A DNA stretch of 64,000 nt from Chitinophaga sancti (GTDB lineage: Bacteria > Bacteroidota > Bacteroidia > Chitinophagales > Chitinophagaceae), in assembly GCF_034087045.1 (NCBI RefSeq), contig NZ_CP139247.1, forward strand, positions 3,994,001 through 4,058,000. Reading direction: 5' to 3'. Below, piece by piece: positions 43,911 to 53,786 of this stretch. The position numbers and the translations under genes are program-made. Within the stretch, counting starts at the first letter, position 1, and every line of letters begins with the position of its first letter. The notes beneath the pieces were generated by a model. That model did no database searches, had not been told where the DNA came from, and was given only the letters and a program-made list of their open reading frames with translations.

Positions 43911-44525
43911 TTATTTAATGTTGATGCCCATTCCAACTGTGATCTGCTGAGAATGCCAGTGCACATCGCCACGATCAGCCGGATGTACATTCAGGACATC
44001 GTTGATGCCATACACATAACGGCCAAAGAAATGTACGGTAGATACTGCAATCTGTACACCTGCCACCGCACCGATATCGCTCTTGGTCAGTGCATCTCTG
44101 TTGCCTTTGAATATGTTTTCATCAGCATATACGAGGTAGCTGTACTGACCACCTGCGAGGAGGGTAAAGTTCTTGACTGGACTGTAACGCAGTAACAAAG
44201 GTACAGTCACATAGCTGAGTCTTAACTTGTCATTACCATACGTGTTCCTGTCTGAAACGAAGTAAGTAGGAAAGCTATTTGCTTTCTTTGCTGCCGCCTG
44301 GGTAAAGAGTAATTCAGGCTGGAAGCCCCATTTCCCGTCTTTTGACAGATCCCAATGGGCATACAGACCGCCCTGGAAACCTGGCTTCACACCTGATTGC
44401 ATGCCATCTCCTTGAATACTGGAAAACATCAGGCTGGCTTTTAAACCGTAATGAAATGTCTGCGCTTTGGAAGCCGTTCCAATAAACAGTGATAAAACAC
44501 CTGCCAGTAATAATCCTTTTTTCAT
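43911..44525 (-). CDS. PorT-family outer membrane beta-barrel protein
   Basis: The 204-residue protein has a signal peptide (cleavage near SKAQ) and alternating beta strands of an eight-stranded barrel (PELLFTQAAAKK, LSYVTVPLLLRYSP, LLAGGQYSYLVY) ending in TVGMGINIK. This fits the PorT/OMP-b-brl-2 group, whose members are mostly uncharacterised. Its stop is 2 bases from the stop of the convergent GH127 gene, with no terminator between, so the transcripts must overlap. Confidence 0.9.
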   Translation of the reverse strand: MKKGLLLAGVLSLFIGTASKAQTFHYGLKASLMFSSIQGDGMQSGVKPGFQGGLYAHWDLSKDGKWGFQPELLFTQAAAKKANSFPTYFVSDRNTYGNDKLRLSYVTVPLLLRYSPVKNFTLLAGGQYSYLVYADENIFKGNRDALTKSDIGAVAGVQIAVSTVHFFGRYVYGINDVLNVHPADRGDVHWHSQQITVGMGINIK

Positions 44526-44838
44526 AGATAATATTTGCTATTTGACAATTTTATAAATTTTTCAGGGTTGAAAAAAGGCTCCTCCCTTTAAAATATAACC
44601 TAAAATTTATTCGCGGGCAAACTTACGTAATTCATTATAATACCTAATTATAATTAAATTAAAGTTTGTCGGTATTTTTAGATACCCTTACACGGAATGA
44701 GTTTAAAAAGATCAGACATAATGGGATGAATGGGTAAAAGTTATCTATGAAAGTTAGTATTTAATCTCCGAATAGCCGAAAAATATCGCTCGCTAATTTT
44801 TCGTTATTATTGCACAAAATTCCCTTTTTTACATATAT
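44526..44838. other. 313-bp AT-rich divergent promoter region
   Basis: This gap between the PorT-like gene (minus) and rmuC (plus) holds no reading frame. It is very A/T-rich around 44630-44690. TAAAATTG on the minus strand near 44550 is one mismatch from TAnnTTTG. No hairpin or repeat stands out. Confidence 0.6.
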
Positions 44839-46236
44839 ATGGAGATTATTATCATTGTCGTGCTTTCGTTAGCGATCATCGTTTGGCTTCTTTTTATCAT
44901 ACACCAATACAGAACCCGCATAGCCGTTATGGAGAGTCAGATGGGTTCTGGTAACCAGGCGGTCGATCTGTTAAGACAGGACATACAGGAAAAAAAGGCA
45001 TTGGCAGAAGAGCTGAATGCCCGGATGCAAATATTGCAGCAGGAAAATATCCGTCTTCATAGTGACGCAGAAGCCCGTGAAACGCGGCTGCGGGAGCAAC
45101 AACATTTTATTGAACAATCTAATTTACAACTCAGGGATGCATTCAGTGCATTATCTACCGAGGCATTGAAGCATAATAACAATTCATTTGTAACATTGGC
45201 CAAGGCGGCGCTTGAAACACAGCTCACAGATGCCAAAGGGGATCTTGAAAAAAGACAGCAGGCCATTGATAGCATGGTGAAACCACTGAGTGAAAGTCTG
45301 CAGCGATTTGACGATAATATGCGTCACCTGGAAAGTACGCGGCAGCAACAGTATGGACAGATTAATCAGTTCATACTCGGTGTACAGCAAAGTACAGAGA
45401 AGTTACAAAAGGAGACGCATAGTCTGGTGAGTGCATTAAAGACCTCTCATATACGTGGTAAGTATGGAGAGATTGCCTTGCGCAGGGTAGTTGAGTTCGC
45501 TGGTATGACAGAGCATTGTGATTTTAATGAGCAGGTGTCTGTAAACAGCGATGAGGGGCAGTTAAGACCGGATATGATCATTCGTTTGCCGGAGGGGAAG
45601 ACGATCGTGGTGGATTCGAAAGTACCATTAAGTGCTTACATGAGAGCGTTTGAGACGGATAATGAAGATGAGAGAAAGGCGCTGTTTGCACAACATGCAC
45701 TGGCGGTTCGGGATCACCTGAAAAAACTCAGTGCAAAAGCATATTGGAGCCAGTGGAGTCATTCACCCGATTATGTTATTTTGTATTTGCAGATAGAATC
45801 TTCTTTTGGTGCGGCTTTGCAGGCAGATCCTTCTTTGATTGAAGATGGTATCCGGAACAGGGTGGTATTTGCCACACCGACCACGCTGATCACATTACTG
45901 CGTACCGTTGGATTTGTATGGCAGCAGTTGCATGTGGCGGAGAATATTGAAGAGATCAGGAATGCGGGGATTGAGCTGTACAATAGAACGAATGTACTGG
46001 TGCAGCATTTTACAAAAATAGGAGGTAGTCTGACGTCGGCGGTTGGGCATTATAATAATGCAGTCGCCAGCCTGGAAAGCAGGTTTGTACCGCAGGCGAA
46101 AAAACTTTATAATCTGGGCCCTGCGCTGAAAAATACTTTGCCGGAGGTGAAGGCTGTAGAAACGGCGGTCAGACATTTGCCGGAACAATTAGGAGAGAGT
46201 GAAGAAAAAATGGATAATGAAACTCCCGAAAATTAA
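44839..46236 (+). CDS. rmuC: DNA recombination protein RmuC
   Basis: The 465-residue protein has one N-terminal membrane helix (about 2-22), a long coiled coil (about 30-200) and the RmuC nuclease-like domain (HIRGKYGEIALRRVVEFAGM, LRPDMIIRLPEGKTIVVDSK, YVILYLQIESSFGAALQADP, ATPTTLITLLRTVGFVWQQ). RmuC limits recombination between short inverted repeats in E. coli by an unknown mechanism. It has its own terminator (46261-46290). The C-terminal 30 residues are acidic and probably disordered. Confidence 0.95.
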   Translation: MEIIIIVVLSLAIIVWLLFIIHQYRTRIAVMESQMGSGNQAVDLLRQDIQEKKALAEELNARMQILQQENIRLHSDAEARETRLREQQHFIEQSNLQLRDAFSALSTEALKHNNNSFVTLAKAALETQLTDAKGDLEKRQQAIDSMVKPLSESLQRFDDNMRHLESTRQQQYGQINQFILGVQQSTEKLQKETHSLVSALKTSHIRGKYGEIALRRVVEFAGMTEHCDFNEQVSVNSDEGQLRPDMIIRLPEGKTIVVDSKVPLSAYMRAFETDNEDERKALFAQHALAVRDHLKKLSAKAYWSQWSHSPDYVILYLQIESSFGAALQADPSLIEDGIRNRVVFATPTTLITLLRTVGFVWQQLHVAENIEEIRNAGIELYNRTNVLVQHFTKIGGSLTSAVGHYNNAVASLESRFVPQAKKLYNLGPALKNTLPEVKAVETAVRHLPEQLGESEEKMDNETPEN

Positions 46237-46260
46237 AATATAAATTATTTATTTTGTGGC

Positions 46261-46290
46261 GTGCCGGTGTTTAAGCACCGGCACATATTT
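46261..46290 (+). terminator. Intrinsic terminator
   Basis: GTGCCGGTG (46261-46269) pairs with CACCGGCAC (46276-46284), then ATATTTTA follows. It ends rmuC. Confidence 0.85.
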
Positions 46291-46314
46291 TAAATACTAA
46301 ACCACCCACGTAAA

Positions 46315-47007
46315 ATGGTCTACTCAACTAAAGGTCTGAAAAGAACTATAGGCTTGCTATGCCTATCCGCCTCCCTGCTCCCCGCATCAACCCGGGCGCA
46401 GGACAAAACAGAAACTATCAACCGTAAAGGTTACACCCTTGTCTTTACCGACAAGAGTCCTGACCTCGACTCCACAGTCAAAGCGCGGCTGATCAGCACC
46501 TTCTTCACCGTCTATCCGGCCGAAGCGAAGAAGTACAACAAACACACGGTAAAGAAAGTAGATTTCGTTATCGACCCTGCCTACGACGGCGTTGCCGCTA
46601 CCAGTGGTTCAGTGATCACTTTCAACCCGGAATGGTTCCGGAAGCACCCCGGTGATATCGATGTAGTAACACACGAAGGGATGCATGTGGTACAGGCCTA
46701 TCCGGAGTATAACCCAGGCTGGCTGACCGAAGGCATTGCCGATTATGTACGCGCTACCATGGGGGTAGACAATGCCGGCGCTAAATGGACCCTGCCGGAA
46801 TACAATGAAAAGCAGTCTTACAAAAATGCTTATCGTGTGACCGCCCGCTTCCTGATCTGGCTGGAAAAAAACAAACGTAAAGACATGGTCCTGAAACTGG
46901 ACAAGGCGATGCGCACCAACACCTACACAGACGGAATCTGGAAGGAACTGACCGGGAAGACTGTGGATGAACTGTGGAGCGAGTACGCCGCTAATCCGGC
47001 CTTGTAG
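46315..47007 (+). CDS. Basic secretory protein family metallopeptidase (BSP)
   Basis: The 230-residue protein has a signal peptide (cleavage near TRAQ) and the plant/bacterial basic secretory protein domain (PF04450 type): VVTHEGMHVVQAYPEYNPGWLTEGIADYVR. The zinc motif is His120-Glu121-xx-His124, with further family features around WLTEGIADYVR. It is presumed to be an extracytoplasmic protease; the substrate is unknown. It is a single-gene unit next to an M28 peptidase. Confidence 0.9.
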   Translation: MVYSTKGLKRTIGLLCLSASLLPASTRAQDKTETINRKGYTLVFTDKSPDLDSTVKARLISTFFTVYPAEAKKYNKHTVKKVDFVIDPAYDGVAATSGSVITFNPEWFRKHPGDIDVVTHEGMHVVQAYPEYNPGWLTEGIADYVRATMGVDNAGAKWTLPEYNEKQSYKNAYRVTARFLIWLEKNKRKDMVLKLDKAMRTNTYTDGIWKELTGKTVDELWSEYAANPAL

Positions 47008-47033
47008 CCGTTGGCCCATGTTGAAAAAGAGTA

Positions 47034-47063
47034 TTAGTCTACTAAATTAATATAGTATATTTG
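47034..47063 (+). promoter_or_regulatory. Promoter with TTAGT-type half site before the M28 peptidase gene
   Basis: TATATTTG (47056-47063) matches TAnnTTTG and lies 33 bases before the ATG. Upstream and overlapping the -33 region is TTAGTCTACTAAATTA (47034-47049), 13 of 16 bases identical to the reverse strand of the dyad at 394-409. A second arm of the dyad is only weakly kept here. Position suggests repression or site-specific activation. Confidence 0.5.
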
Positions 47064-47095
47064 CTATTACCTTTTATCAACTAAAAAAAACATAC

Positions 47096-49306
47096 ATGCA
47101 AACCCGTAGTATTACTTGTGTATTGTCTGTTTTCCTGAGCTATGCCACGCTGTCGACAGCACAGCAAAAACCAATCACTGGTTATAACAGCAGTGAATCT
47201 GCCGCACAGCTACAGTTGGAGACCCGCTTCGACAAACTGCTTTCCGCAGCAGCCATCGGAGATAACATCAGGACGCTTTCTGCTTACCCACATCATATAG
47301 GCTCGGCCCGTGGAAAGGCCGTGGCTGAAGACATTGCTGCCAAATTTAAAAGTTATGGTTTTGAAACGAACATCGTCTCCTACCAGGTGTTGTTTCCTAC
47401 GCCAAAAACAAGAGTGCTGGAACTAACGGGTCCCACTCCCTATAAAGCTGTACTAAAAGAACCTGCATTGAAAGAGGACGGCACTTCTGCACAGGAGGGA
47501 CAGTTGCCTACTTACAATGCATGGAGCGCAGATGGCAATGTCAACGCGGAACTCGTATTTGTTAACTACGGGTTGCCTGAAGATTATGAGTGGCTGGAAA
47601 GACAGGGAGTGGATGTAAAAGGCAAGATCGTCATTGCAAAATACGGACATAGCTGGAGAGGTATCAAACCTAAAGTCGCTTACGAACATGGGGCGATCGG
47701 GTGTATCATCTATTCAGATCCGGCAGATGACGGTTATACCCAGGGGGATGTATATCCCAAAGGTGCCTATAAAAATGAATACGGGGTGCAAAGGGGATCA
47801 GTCATGGACATGGTAATTTACCCCGGCGACCCGCTCACACCGGGTACCGGGGCTACGGCGTCTGCGAAAAGGCTGGAAAGAACGCAGGCACCTACCATCC
47901 TGAAAATACCGGTATTACCCATCAGTTATCACGATGCGCAGCCCTTGCTCAAAAGTCTGCAAGGCCCTGTAGCACCGGCGGCGTGGAGAGGTACATTGCC
48001 CATTACCTATCACGTAGGTCCCAGTATTGGCAAAGTGCACCTGGAACTGGCTTTTGACTGGAAATTAGTACCTGCCTATAATGTGATCGCCAAAATAAAA
48101 GGCGCCAAATATCCTGACCAATGGGTGATAAGGGGCAACCACCACGATGCATGGGTGAACGGCGCTTCTGACCCAATCAGTGGTATGGCGGCAGAACTGG
48201 ATGAGGCGAAGGCCATCGGCCAGCTCGTAAAATATGGTTATCAACCTGCACGTACACTGGTGTACTGTGCCTGGGATGGCGAAGAACCCGGTTTGCTCGG
48301 ATCTACGGAGTGGGTAGAAGATCATGCACAGGAGCTGCAACAGAAAGCGGTGGCTTACATCAACAGCGATGGCAACGGCCGTGGCTTTTTGTATGCAGGT
48401 GGCTCGCATGCACTGGAACCATTGGTGGCGGATATAGCACAGACAGTGACCGATCCGCAAACCAAAGTGAGTATCTATGAACGTAAAAAAGCGGCAGATG
48501 TTTTAAAAGCCGGTAATGCCAAAGCAAAGAAAGACCTGCTGCAACAGCAACAGCTTACCCTGAGTGCACTGGGTTCCGGGTCTGACTATTCCTCCTTCTT
48601 ACAGCACCTGGGGGTGCCTTCACTGAATATCGGTTTTGGAGGGGAAGATGAAGGGGGTGATTACCACTCTATCTTTGATAGCTGGGATCACTATCGTCGT
48701 TTCGGTGATCCTGAATTTGCCTACGGTGTAGCGCTGGCACAAACTGCGGGCAGAGCTGCCTTACGGCTGGCCGATGCACCGGTACTGCCTTTCAACTTCA
48801 GCAATCTGCAAAAAACTATTGCAGGATATGTAAAGGAACTGGATGCACTGGTGACGACCATGAGAGAAAATACGGCTATCGAAAATGAACTGATACGAAA
48901 CCGCCAGTACGATCTGGCAGCAGATCCCCAGGAAAAGGTAAAGGCGCCGGTTGCAAAGGCGGAGGTACCTTACCTGGATTTCTCTCCTTTGCAGAATGCA
49001 TTGGTGGCACTGGATACAGCAGCGAACCATGCAAATGTAAAGGCAGCAGGAACAGGGGACAAGGCGGCTATCAACCAGGCACTTTATCAGGCGGAACAAC
49101 AGCTGTTAGTAGCGAATGGTTTGCCACGGAGAGACTGGTATAAACACGCTATTTATGCACCGGGTTTTTATACCGGTTATGGGGTAAAAACGGTGCCGGG
49201 TGTGAGAGAGGCGATAGAGCAAAGAAATTGGAAAGAAGCACAGGAACAGATTATAATAGTGGCAGGTGCGATCAATAAACTCGCAGCTTACTTAGAAAAG
49301 ATGTAA
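47096..49306 (+). CDS. Secreted M28 family metallopeptidase (glutamate carboxypeptidase II-like)
   Basis: The 736-residue protein has a signal peptide (cleavage near LSTAQ), a PA domain inserted near 150-270 (GKIVIAKYGHSWRGIKPKVA), a di-zinc M28 peptidase domain (VIRGNHHDAWVNGASDP, CAWDGEEPGLLGSTEW, DYHSIFDSWDHY) and a transferrin-receptor-like dimerisation helix bundle at the end. This order is that of glutamate carboxypeptidase II (M28B). It likely trims acidic dipeptides or short peptides in the periplasm. A strong terminator follows. Confidence 0.93.
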   Translation: MQTRSITCVLSVFLSYATLSTAQQKPITGYNSSESAAQLQLETRFDKLLSAAAIGDNIRTLSAYPHHIGSARGKAVAEDIAAKFKSYGFETNIVSYQVLFPTPKTRVLELTGPTPYKAVLKEPALKEDGTSAQEGQLPTYNAWSADGNVNAELVFVNYGLPEDYEWLERQGVDVKGKIVIAKYGHSWRGIKPKVAYEHGAIGCIIYSDPADDGYTQGDVYPKGAYKNEYGVQRGSVMDMVIYPGDPLTPGTGATASAKRLERTQAPTILKIPVLPISYHDAQPLLKSLQGPVAPAAWRGTLPITYHVGPSIGKVHLELAFDWKLVPAYNVIAKIKGAKYPDQWVIRGNHHDAWVNGASDPISGMAAELDEAKAIGQLVKYGYQPARTLVYCAWDGEEPGLLGSTEWVEDHAQELQQKAVAYINSDGNGRGFLYAGGSHALEPLVADIAQTVTDPQTKVSIYERKKAADVLKAGNAKAKKDLLQQQQLTLSALGSGSDYSSFLQHLGVPSLNIGFGGEDEGGDYHSIFDSWDHYRRFGDPEFAYGVALAQTAGRAALRLADAPVLPFNFSNLQKTIAGYVKELDALVTTMRENTAIENELIRNRQYDLAADPQEKVKAPVAKAEVPYLDFSPLQNALVALDTAANHANVKAAGTGDKAAINQALYQAEQQLLVANGLPRRDWYKHAIYAPGFYTGYGVKTVPGVREAIEQRNWKEAQEQIIIVAGAINKLAAYLEKM

Positions 49307-49337
49307 AAATAAAGCCGGCCGCAGGTCCTACGCGCGC

Positions 49338-49380
49338 AAAAAAGAGGGTGTATCCAATGTGAGGTACACCCTCTTTTTTT
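49338..49380. terminator. Bidirectional intrinsic terminator
   Basis: AAAAAAGAGGGTGTA (49338-49352) is the exact complement of 49365-49379, giving a 15-bp stem with T-runs on both strands, 31 bases after the M28 stop. Confidence 0.92.
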
Positions 49381-49445
49381 TCGGATACCTGGTGTAGCCA
49401 GATTCCAGTTATCAAAAGTTTTATTTATCCAGGATACACCCTTTT

Positions 49446-49479
49446 TTTGCAACTTATATATAATGTGGCACTATATTTA
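49446..49479 (+). promoter_or_regulatory. Promoter of the hybrid histidine kinase gene
   Basis: TTTG (49446-49449) and TATATTTA (49472-49479, one mismatch to TAnnTTTG) are 22 bases apart. Transcription from about 49485 would exclude the start at 49447 and leave the ATG at 49510. Confidence 0.5.
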
Positions 49480-49509
49480 CGGGCCTATACACCGCACAAC
49501 AACGAATGG

Positions 49510-52500
49510 ATGAAAACTAGTTCTACTTTCAGGAGAAATTTACTAATTGGATTCGGCCTATCCTTATTCCTGCTGATCATCAGCTCCGTCGCATCATTTT
49601 TCAGTATTAAAAACCTGATGGAAAGTGCTGCAATGGTAGACCACACCAACCAGGTGATCCAGGGTCTTGAAAACACCATCTCCTACATGAAGGACGGGGA
49701 AACAGGACAAAGAGGCTACCTGCTTACAGGCAATGATGAATTTCTCGATCCTTACAGGGGAGCATACGACAGTGCGATAGCAGGTGTGCAACAGGTAAGG
49801 CTACTAACTGTGGATAATCCTCCACAACAAACCTCAATAGAACAGTTAAGACTCCTCATTTTGAGGAGACAGGCACTCCTTCAAAGATCAGTAGAAGCAA
49901 AAAAAATGGGCAGGAATATCAGCTATGATACCCTGCAAAGTGGTCGTATGATCATGGACGATGCCCGCAATATTGTGAAGGTGATGGAAGCCAGGGAAAA
50001 ATCCCTGTTACTGACACGTACCGAACGTTTGAACCGTGTGTCCGGCTATACACCCATCCTTATTGTGATCGCAGCCCTCCTTGCATTACTGATCACATCC
50101 GTATTTTATGTAAGAGTAAAACGGGATTTCGAACTCCGTACATCATTACAACACGCTTTAGAAGCAAAAGACAGGGAAATCACCCGTCGTATCGATATCA
50201 TACAAAATATTGCTGAAAAGATTTCGGCTGGCGACTATGCTATCCGAGTGAATGATGAAGAAAAAGATGGTCTGGGCAGCCTGTCTTTCTCGCTCAATAA
50301 AATGGCGGCCTCCCTTGAAACCTCTTTCAACCTGCTGAACGATAAAGAATGGCACCAGACCGGGGTAGCAGGACTGAATAATAAAATGGTGGGAGAAAAG
50401 ACGGTAGAGGTGCTCACGGCACACATTATCGAATTCCTCGCTGAATATACGCATAGCCAGGTAGGTGCTTTATATATAAACGACTCCAACAAGAAAATGT
50501 GGCTCTCCGGCAGCTATGCTTTCGTTCCAACGACAGATCGAGAAGAGATCGAATTTGGTCATGGGTTGGTAGGTCAATGTGCCGCCAGTGCCAAAACTAT
50601 TTTACTTTCTGATGTGCCGCCTGATAGCATCAGCATCAGCTATGCTTCCGGCGAAATAAAACCTGCTGGCATCATCCTGGTTCCTATCAATTTCGAAGGC
50701 AGGATTAAAGGCGTGATAGAACTTGCCAGCCTGACCCCGTATACGAAAAATGATATCTCGTTCCTGGAAGAAGTAGGCCACAACATAGGTCTCGCCATCA
50801 TCACGGCCGAAAACCGCCGTCGTATGCAGGAACTGCTGGAAGAAACACAGGCACAGTCAGAAGAACTGCAAACCCAACACTCCGAGCTCGAAAATATCAA
50901 TACAGAGCTGGAAGCCCAGGCCCAGAAACTGCAGGCCTCTGAAGAAGAACTCCGCGTACAGCAGGAGGAACTGCAACAGGCGAACCAGGAACTGGAAGAG
51001 CGCTCCCGCATGCTGGAAGACAGGAATCAGGTGATCGTAGAGCGTAACCTGGAAATCCAGAAGAAGGCAGAGGAACTGGAAGTGAGCACGAAGTACAAAT
51101 CAGAGTTCCTTGCCAATATGAGCCACGAACTCCGTACCCCGCTGAACTCCATCCTGCTCCTGAGCCGTCTCATGGCTGAAAACAACGAAGGCAACCTGGT
51201 AGACGATCAGATAGAATCTGCCCGTGTGATCCAGAGCTCCGGCAAGGGCTTGCTGAACCTGATCGACGAGATCCTGGACCTCTCCAAGATCGAAGCTGGT
51301 AAGATGGACCTTGAAATGGCCAATGTACCGGTACACGAGATCTGTACAGACATGGAATCCCTGTTTGCACCGATCGCCAGAGAAAAGAACCTCACGTTCA
51401 ATGTCAACATCCTGGCAGATGCCCCGGCACTAATTGAAACAGATAAAATGCGACTGGAACAGATCCTGAAAAATCTGCTCTCCAATGCGCTGAAGTTTAC
51501 CGCCAAAGGAGGGGTGACCCTGCAGGTGGGCATGATGCCTGACCAGCCGGGCTATGTCCGTTTTGCAGTGAGAGATACCGGTATCGGTATTCCCAAAGAT
51601 AAGCAGGTAGTGATCTTCGAAGCCTTCCAGCAGGCAGATGGTTCTACCCGCCGCAAGTACGGTGGTACAGGATTGGGGCTTTCCATCAGCCGTGAACTGA
51701 CGAAGTTGCTCCATGGTGAACTGAAGCTGGACTCAGAACCAGAACATGGCAGTGAATTCATGGTGATCATCCCTGTGCGTCCACATGAAGTGGAGAAGAA
51801 CCTGGTATCGGAACCTACGCAGGAAGAGGCAGAAAAAGTATGGCAGGATGCGCAGCAACCTGTTAATAAATACGCTGACTTTATCGCGACTGATATTCCG
51901 GAAGAAATACCTGATGACAGAAATGATATAACCGCGAATGATAAGATCATCCTCATAGTAGAAGATGATACGAATTATGCCCGCATATTGCTCGACTTTA
52001 CCCGTAAGCGTGGGTATAAGGGGATTGTGGCAGTAAGAGGCGACCAGGGGCTGGAATGGGCATTGAAATACAAACCTGTAGCGATCCTGCTGGACATTGT
52101 ACTGCCTATACAGAGTGGCTGGCAGGTGATGGATGCCCTGAAATCTAATCCGGCCACCCGTCATATTCCGGTACACATTGTATCGAGTATGGATGCGAAG
52201 CGTGAAAGCTTACAGAAAGGGGCGGTAGACTTTATCAATAAGCCACTGGCACTGGAGCAGATGCCACGCATATTCCAGCAACTGGAAGAAGCCCTGAGCA
52301 AAGGCCCCAAGAAGGTACTGATTGTAGAAGAGAATCCGAAACATGCACAGGCGCTGGCATACTTCCTGGAAAACTTCAGTGTAAGTACAGAGATCACAGG
52401 CAATATCAGCAGCAGTATCACCGCCCTGCAAAAGCAGGATGTGAACTGTGTGATCCTGGATATGGGGGTACCTGACCAGCATGCGTACGAAACGCTGGAA

Positions 52501-53121
52501 ACAGTAAAGAACAACCCGGGTCTTGAGAATCTGCCGATCATCATCTTCACAGGTAAGAACCTGTCCCGTGCAGAAGAGCAACGCATTCGCCAGTATGCGG
52601 ACAGTATCGTGATCAAGACGGCGCATTCGTACCAGCGTATGCTGGACGAGGTAGCACTGTTCCTGCACCTGGTAGAGGAAAAAGGTGGACAGAAACCCAG
52701 CCGTAAGCAACTGGGTAGTTTGAAGGAAGTACTGAATGGTAAGACGGTGTTGATAGCAGATGATGATGTACGCAATATCTTCTCCCTGACCAAGGCACTG
52801 GAACAACATAAAATGAAGATCGTATCGGCGCTGGATGGAAAAGAAGCCATGCAGCAGCTGGAAAATAACGGGGAAATAGACATTGTACTGATGGATATGA
52901 TGATGCCGGAAATGGATGGATATGAAACGATCCGCCAGATCCGACAGGTAGCCAGGTATCGCCACTTACCTATACTGGCGGTGACAGCCAAGACGATGAT
53001 CGGGGACAGAGAGAAATGTATCCGTGCGGGAGCTTCCGATTATATTTCAAAGCCGGTAGATATAGACCAGCTGGTATCCTTATTAAGAGTATGGTTGTAC
53101 GATAATTCTCGTAACGCTTAA
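49510..53121 (+). CDS. Hybrid sensor histidine kinase with CHASE3, HAMP, GAF and three receiver domains
   Basis: The start is the ATG of MKTSSTFRRNLLIGFGL, downstream of the predicted promoter. The 1203 residues hold, in order: TM helix 1, a CHASE3-type sensor (about 38-170; DGETGQRGYLLTGNDEFLDPY), TM helix 2 (about 180-200), HAMP, GAF (about 290-440), a long Glu/Gln coiled coil, HisKA with His539 in ANMSHELRTPLNS, an ATPase domain (RDTGIGIP, GGTGLGLS) and three receiver domains. The second receiver keeps Asp in ILDMGVPD but is divergent. The third is closely similar to the single receiver encoded 7 bases downstream. The signal is unknown. Confidence 0.95.
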   Translation: MKTSSTFRRNLLIGFGLSLFLLIISSVASFFSIKNLMESAAMVDHTNQVIQGLENTISYMKDGETGQRGYLLTGNDEFLDPYRGAYDSAIAGVQQVRLLTVDNPPQQTSIEQLRLLILRRQALLQRSVEAKKMGRNISYDTLQSGRMIMDDARNIVKVMEAREKSLLLTRTERLNRVSGYTPILIVIAALLALLITSVFYVRVKRDFELRTSLQHALEAKDREITRRIDIIQNIAEKISAGDYAIRVNDEEKDGLGSLSFSLNKMAASLETSFNLLNDKEWHQTGVAGLNNKMVGEKTVEVLTAHIIEFLAEYTHSQVGALYINDSNKKMWLSGSYAFVPTTDREEIEFGHGLVGQCAASAKTILLSDVPPDSISISYASGEIKPAGIILVPINFEGRIKGVIELASLTPYTKNDISFLEEVGHNIGLAIITAENRRRMQELLEETQAQSEELQTQHSELENINTELEAQAQKLQASEEELRVQQEELQQANQELEERSRMLEDRNQVIVERNLEIQKKAEELEVSTKYKSEFLANMSHELRTPLNSILLLSRLMAENNEGNLVDDQIESARVIQSSGKGLLNLIDEILDLSKIEAGKMDLEMANVPVHEICTDMESLFAPIAREKNLTFNVNILADAPALIETDKMRLEQILKNLLSNALKFTAKGGVTLQVGMMPDQPGYVRFAVRDTGIGIPKDKQVVIFEAFQQADGSTRRKYGGTGLGLSISRELTKLLHGELKLDSEPEHGSEFMVIIPVRPHEVEKNLVSEPTQEEAEKVWQDAQQPVNKYADFIATDIPEEIPDDRNDITANDKIILIVEDDTNYARILLDFTRKRGYKGIVAVRGDQGLEWALKYKPVAILLDIVLPIQSGWQVMDALKSNPATRHIPVHIVSSMDAKRESLQKGAVDFINKPLALEQMPRIFQQLEEALSKGPKKVLIVEENPKHAQALAYFLENFSVSTEITGNISSSITALQKQDVNCVILDMGVPDQHAYETLETVKNNPGLENLPIIIFTGKNLSRAEEQRIRQYADSIVIKTAHSYQRMLDEVALFLHLVEEKGGQKPSRKQLGSLKEVLNGKTVLIADDDVRNIFSLTKALEQHKMKIVSALDGKEAMQQLENNGEIDIVLMDMMMPEMDGYETIRQIRQVARYRHLPILAVTAKTMIGDREKCIRAGASDYISKPVDIDQLVSLLRVWLYDNSRNA

Positions 53122-53128
53122 AAGACAC

Positions 53129-53488
53129 ATGAAAAAGATCCTGATCATAGACGACGATTCGCGTAACATTTACGCATTGAGACTGGTATTGAAGGCAAAA
53201 GGCTTTGAGGTATTAACGGCAGTGGATGCCCCGGCGGGGATTCAGATCCTAAAAGAAGATGGAGGAATTAATGTGGTACTGATGGATATGATGATGCCGG
53301 AAATGGATGGGTATGAAGCGCTGTCCATTTTGAGGAATGACCCTGAACTGGCGGAGGTACCAGTGATAGCAGTAACGGCGCAGGCAATGGTGGGAGATAG
53401 AGAAAAGTGTCTGGCGGCCGGCGCAAATGGATATGTGAGTAAACCGATCGATGTGGATATTCTTTTACAACTCCTGGCGCAACAATAA
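53129..53488 (+). CDS. Single-domain response regulator (CheY-like)
   Basis: The 119-residue protein is one receiver domain: acidic pair DDD near residue 8, phosphorylation site Asp53 in LMDMMMPEMDGYE, Lys in YVSKPID. There is no output domain. It starts 7 bases after the hybrid kinase and resembles the kinase's third receiver, including a 35-base stretch that is identical at DNA level (52885-52919 and 53276-53310). It likely shuttles or drains phosphate in the phosphorelay. A terminator follows. Confidence 0.95.
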   Translation: MKKILIIDDDSRNIYALRLVLKAKGFEVLTAVDAPAGIQILKEDGGINVVLMDMMMPEMDGYEALSILRNDPELAEVPVIAVTAQAMVGDREKCLAAGANGYVSKPIDVDILLQLLAQQ

Positions 53489-53502
53489 TGACTTTATTTG
53501 AT

Positions 53503-53532
53503 AGCCCCTGCGCCCCCGCAGGGGCTTTTTTA
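53503..53532 (+). terminator. Intrinsic terminator
   Basis: AGCCCCTGCG (53503-53512) pairs with CGCAGGGGCT (53517-53526), followed by a T-run. Confidence 0.92.
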
Positions 53533-53786
53533 TACCTGGATTATTTGAACACCTCCTAAAAAAACTAAATCGTTTAAGCAATAAAGCGATCTTTGTTCAG
53601 TTAATAAATTGTAGGTTTATGCCGGTTTTTAAAGGTAAAACCTACATTAATTTCCATTACGGATTCAGCCATGGGCGGCATAAAAAACGTAAAATATACC
53701 TGTTAACATGGTATTAACGTTTTGGAGATCAGGGAAATATGATATTTACGGTAACAACTGTTAACGATTTCCCAAAATTACGCTGT

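Noticed and set aside
43905..44195. 96-residue plus-strand frame after GH127
   Set aside because: It is the antisense of the PorT-like barrel gene and has no independent support.
52161..52991. 276- and 251-residue minus-strand frames inside the hybrid kinase
   Set aside because: They mirror the receiver domains, are Ser/Cys-rich and low in complexity, and overlap each other in different frames.
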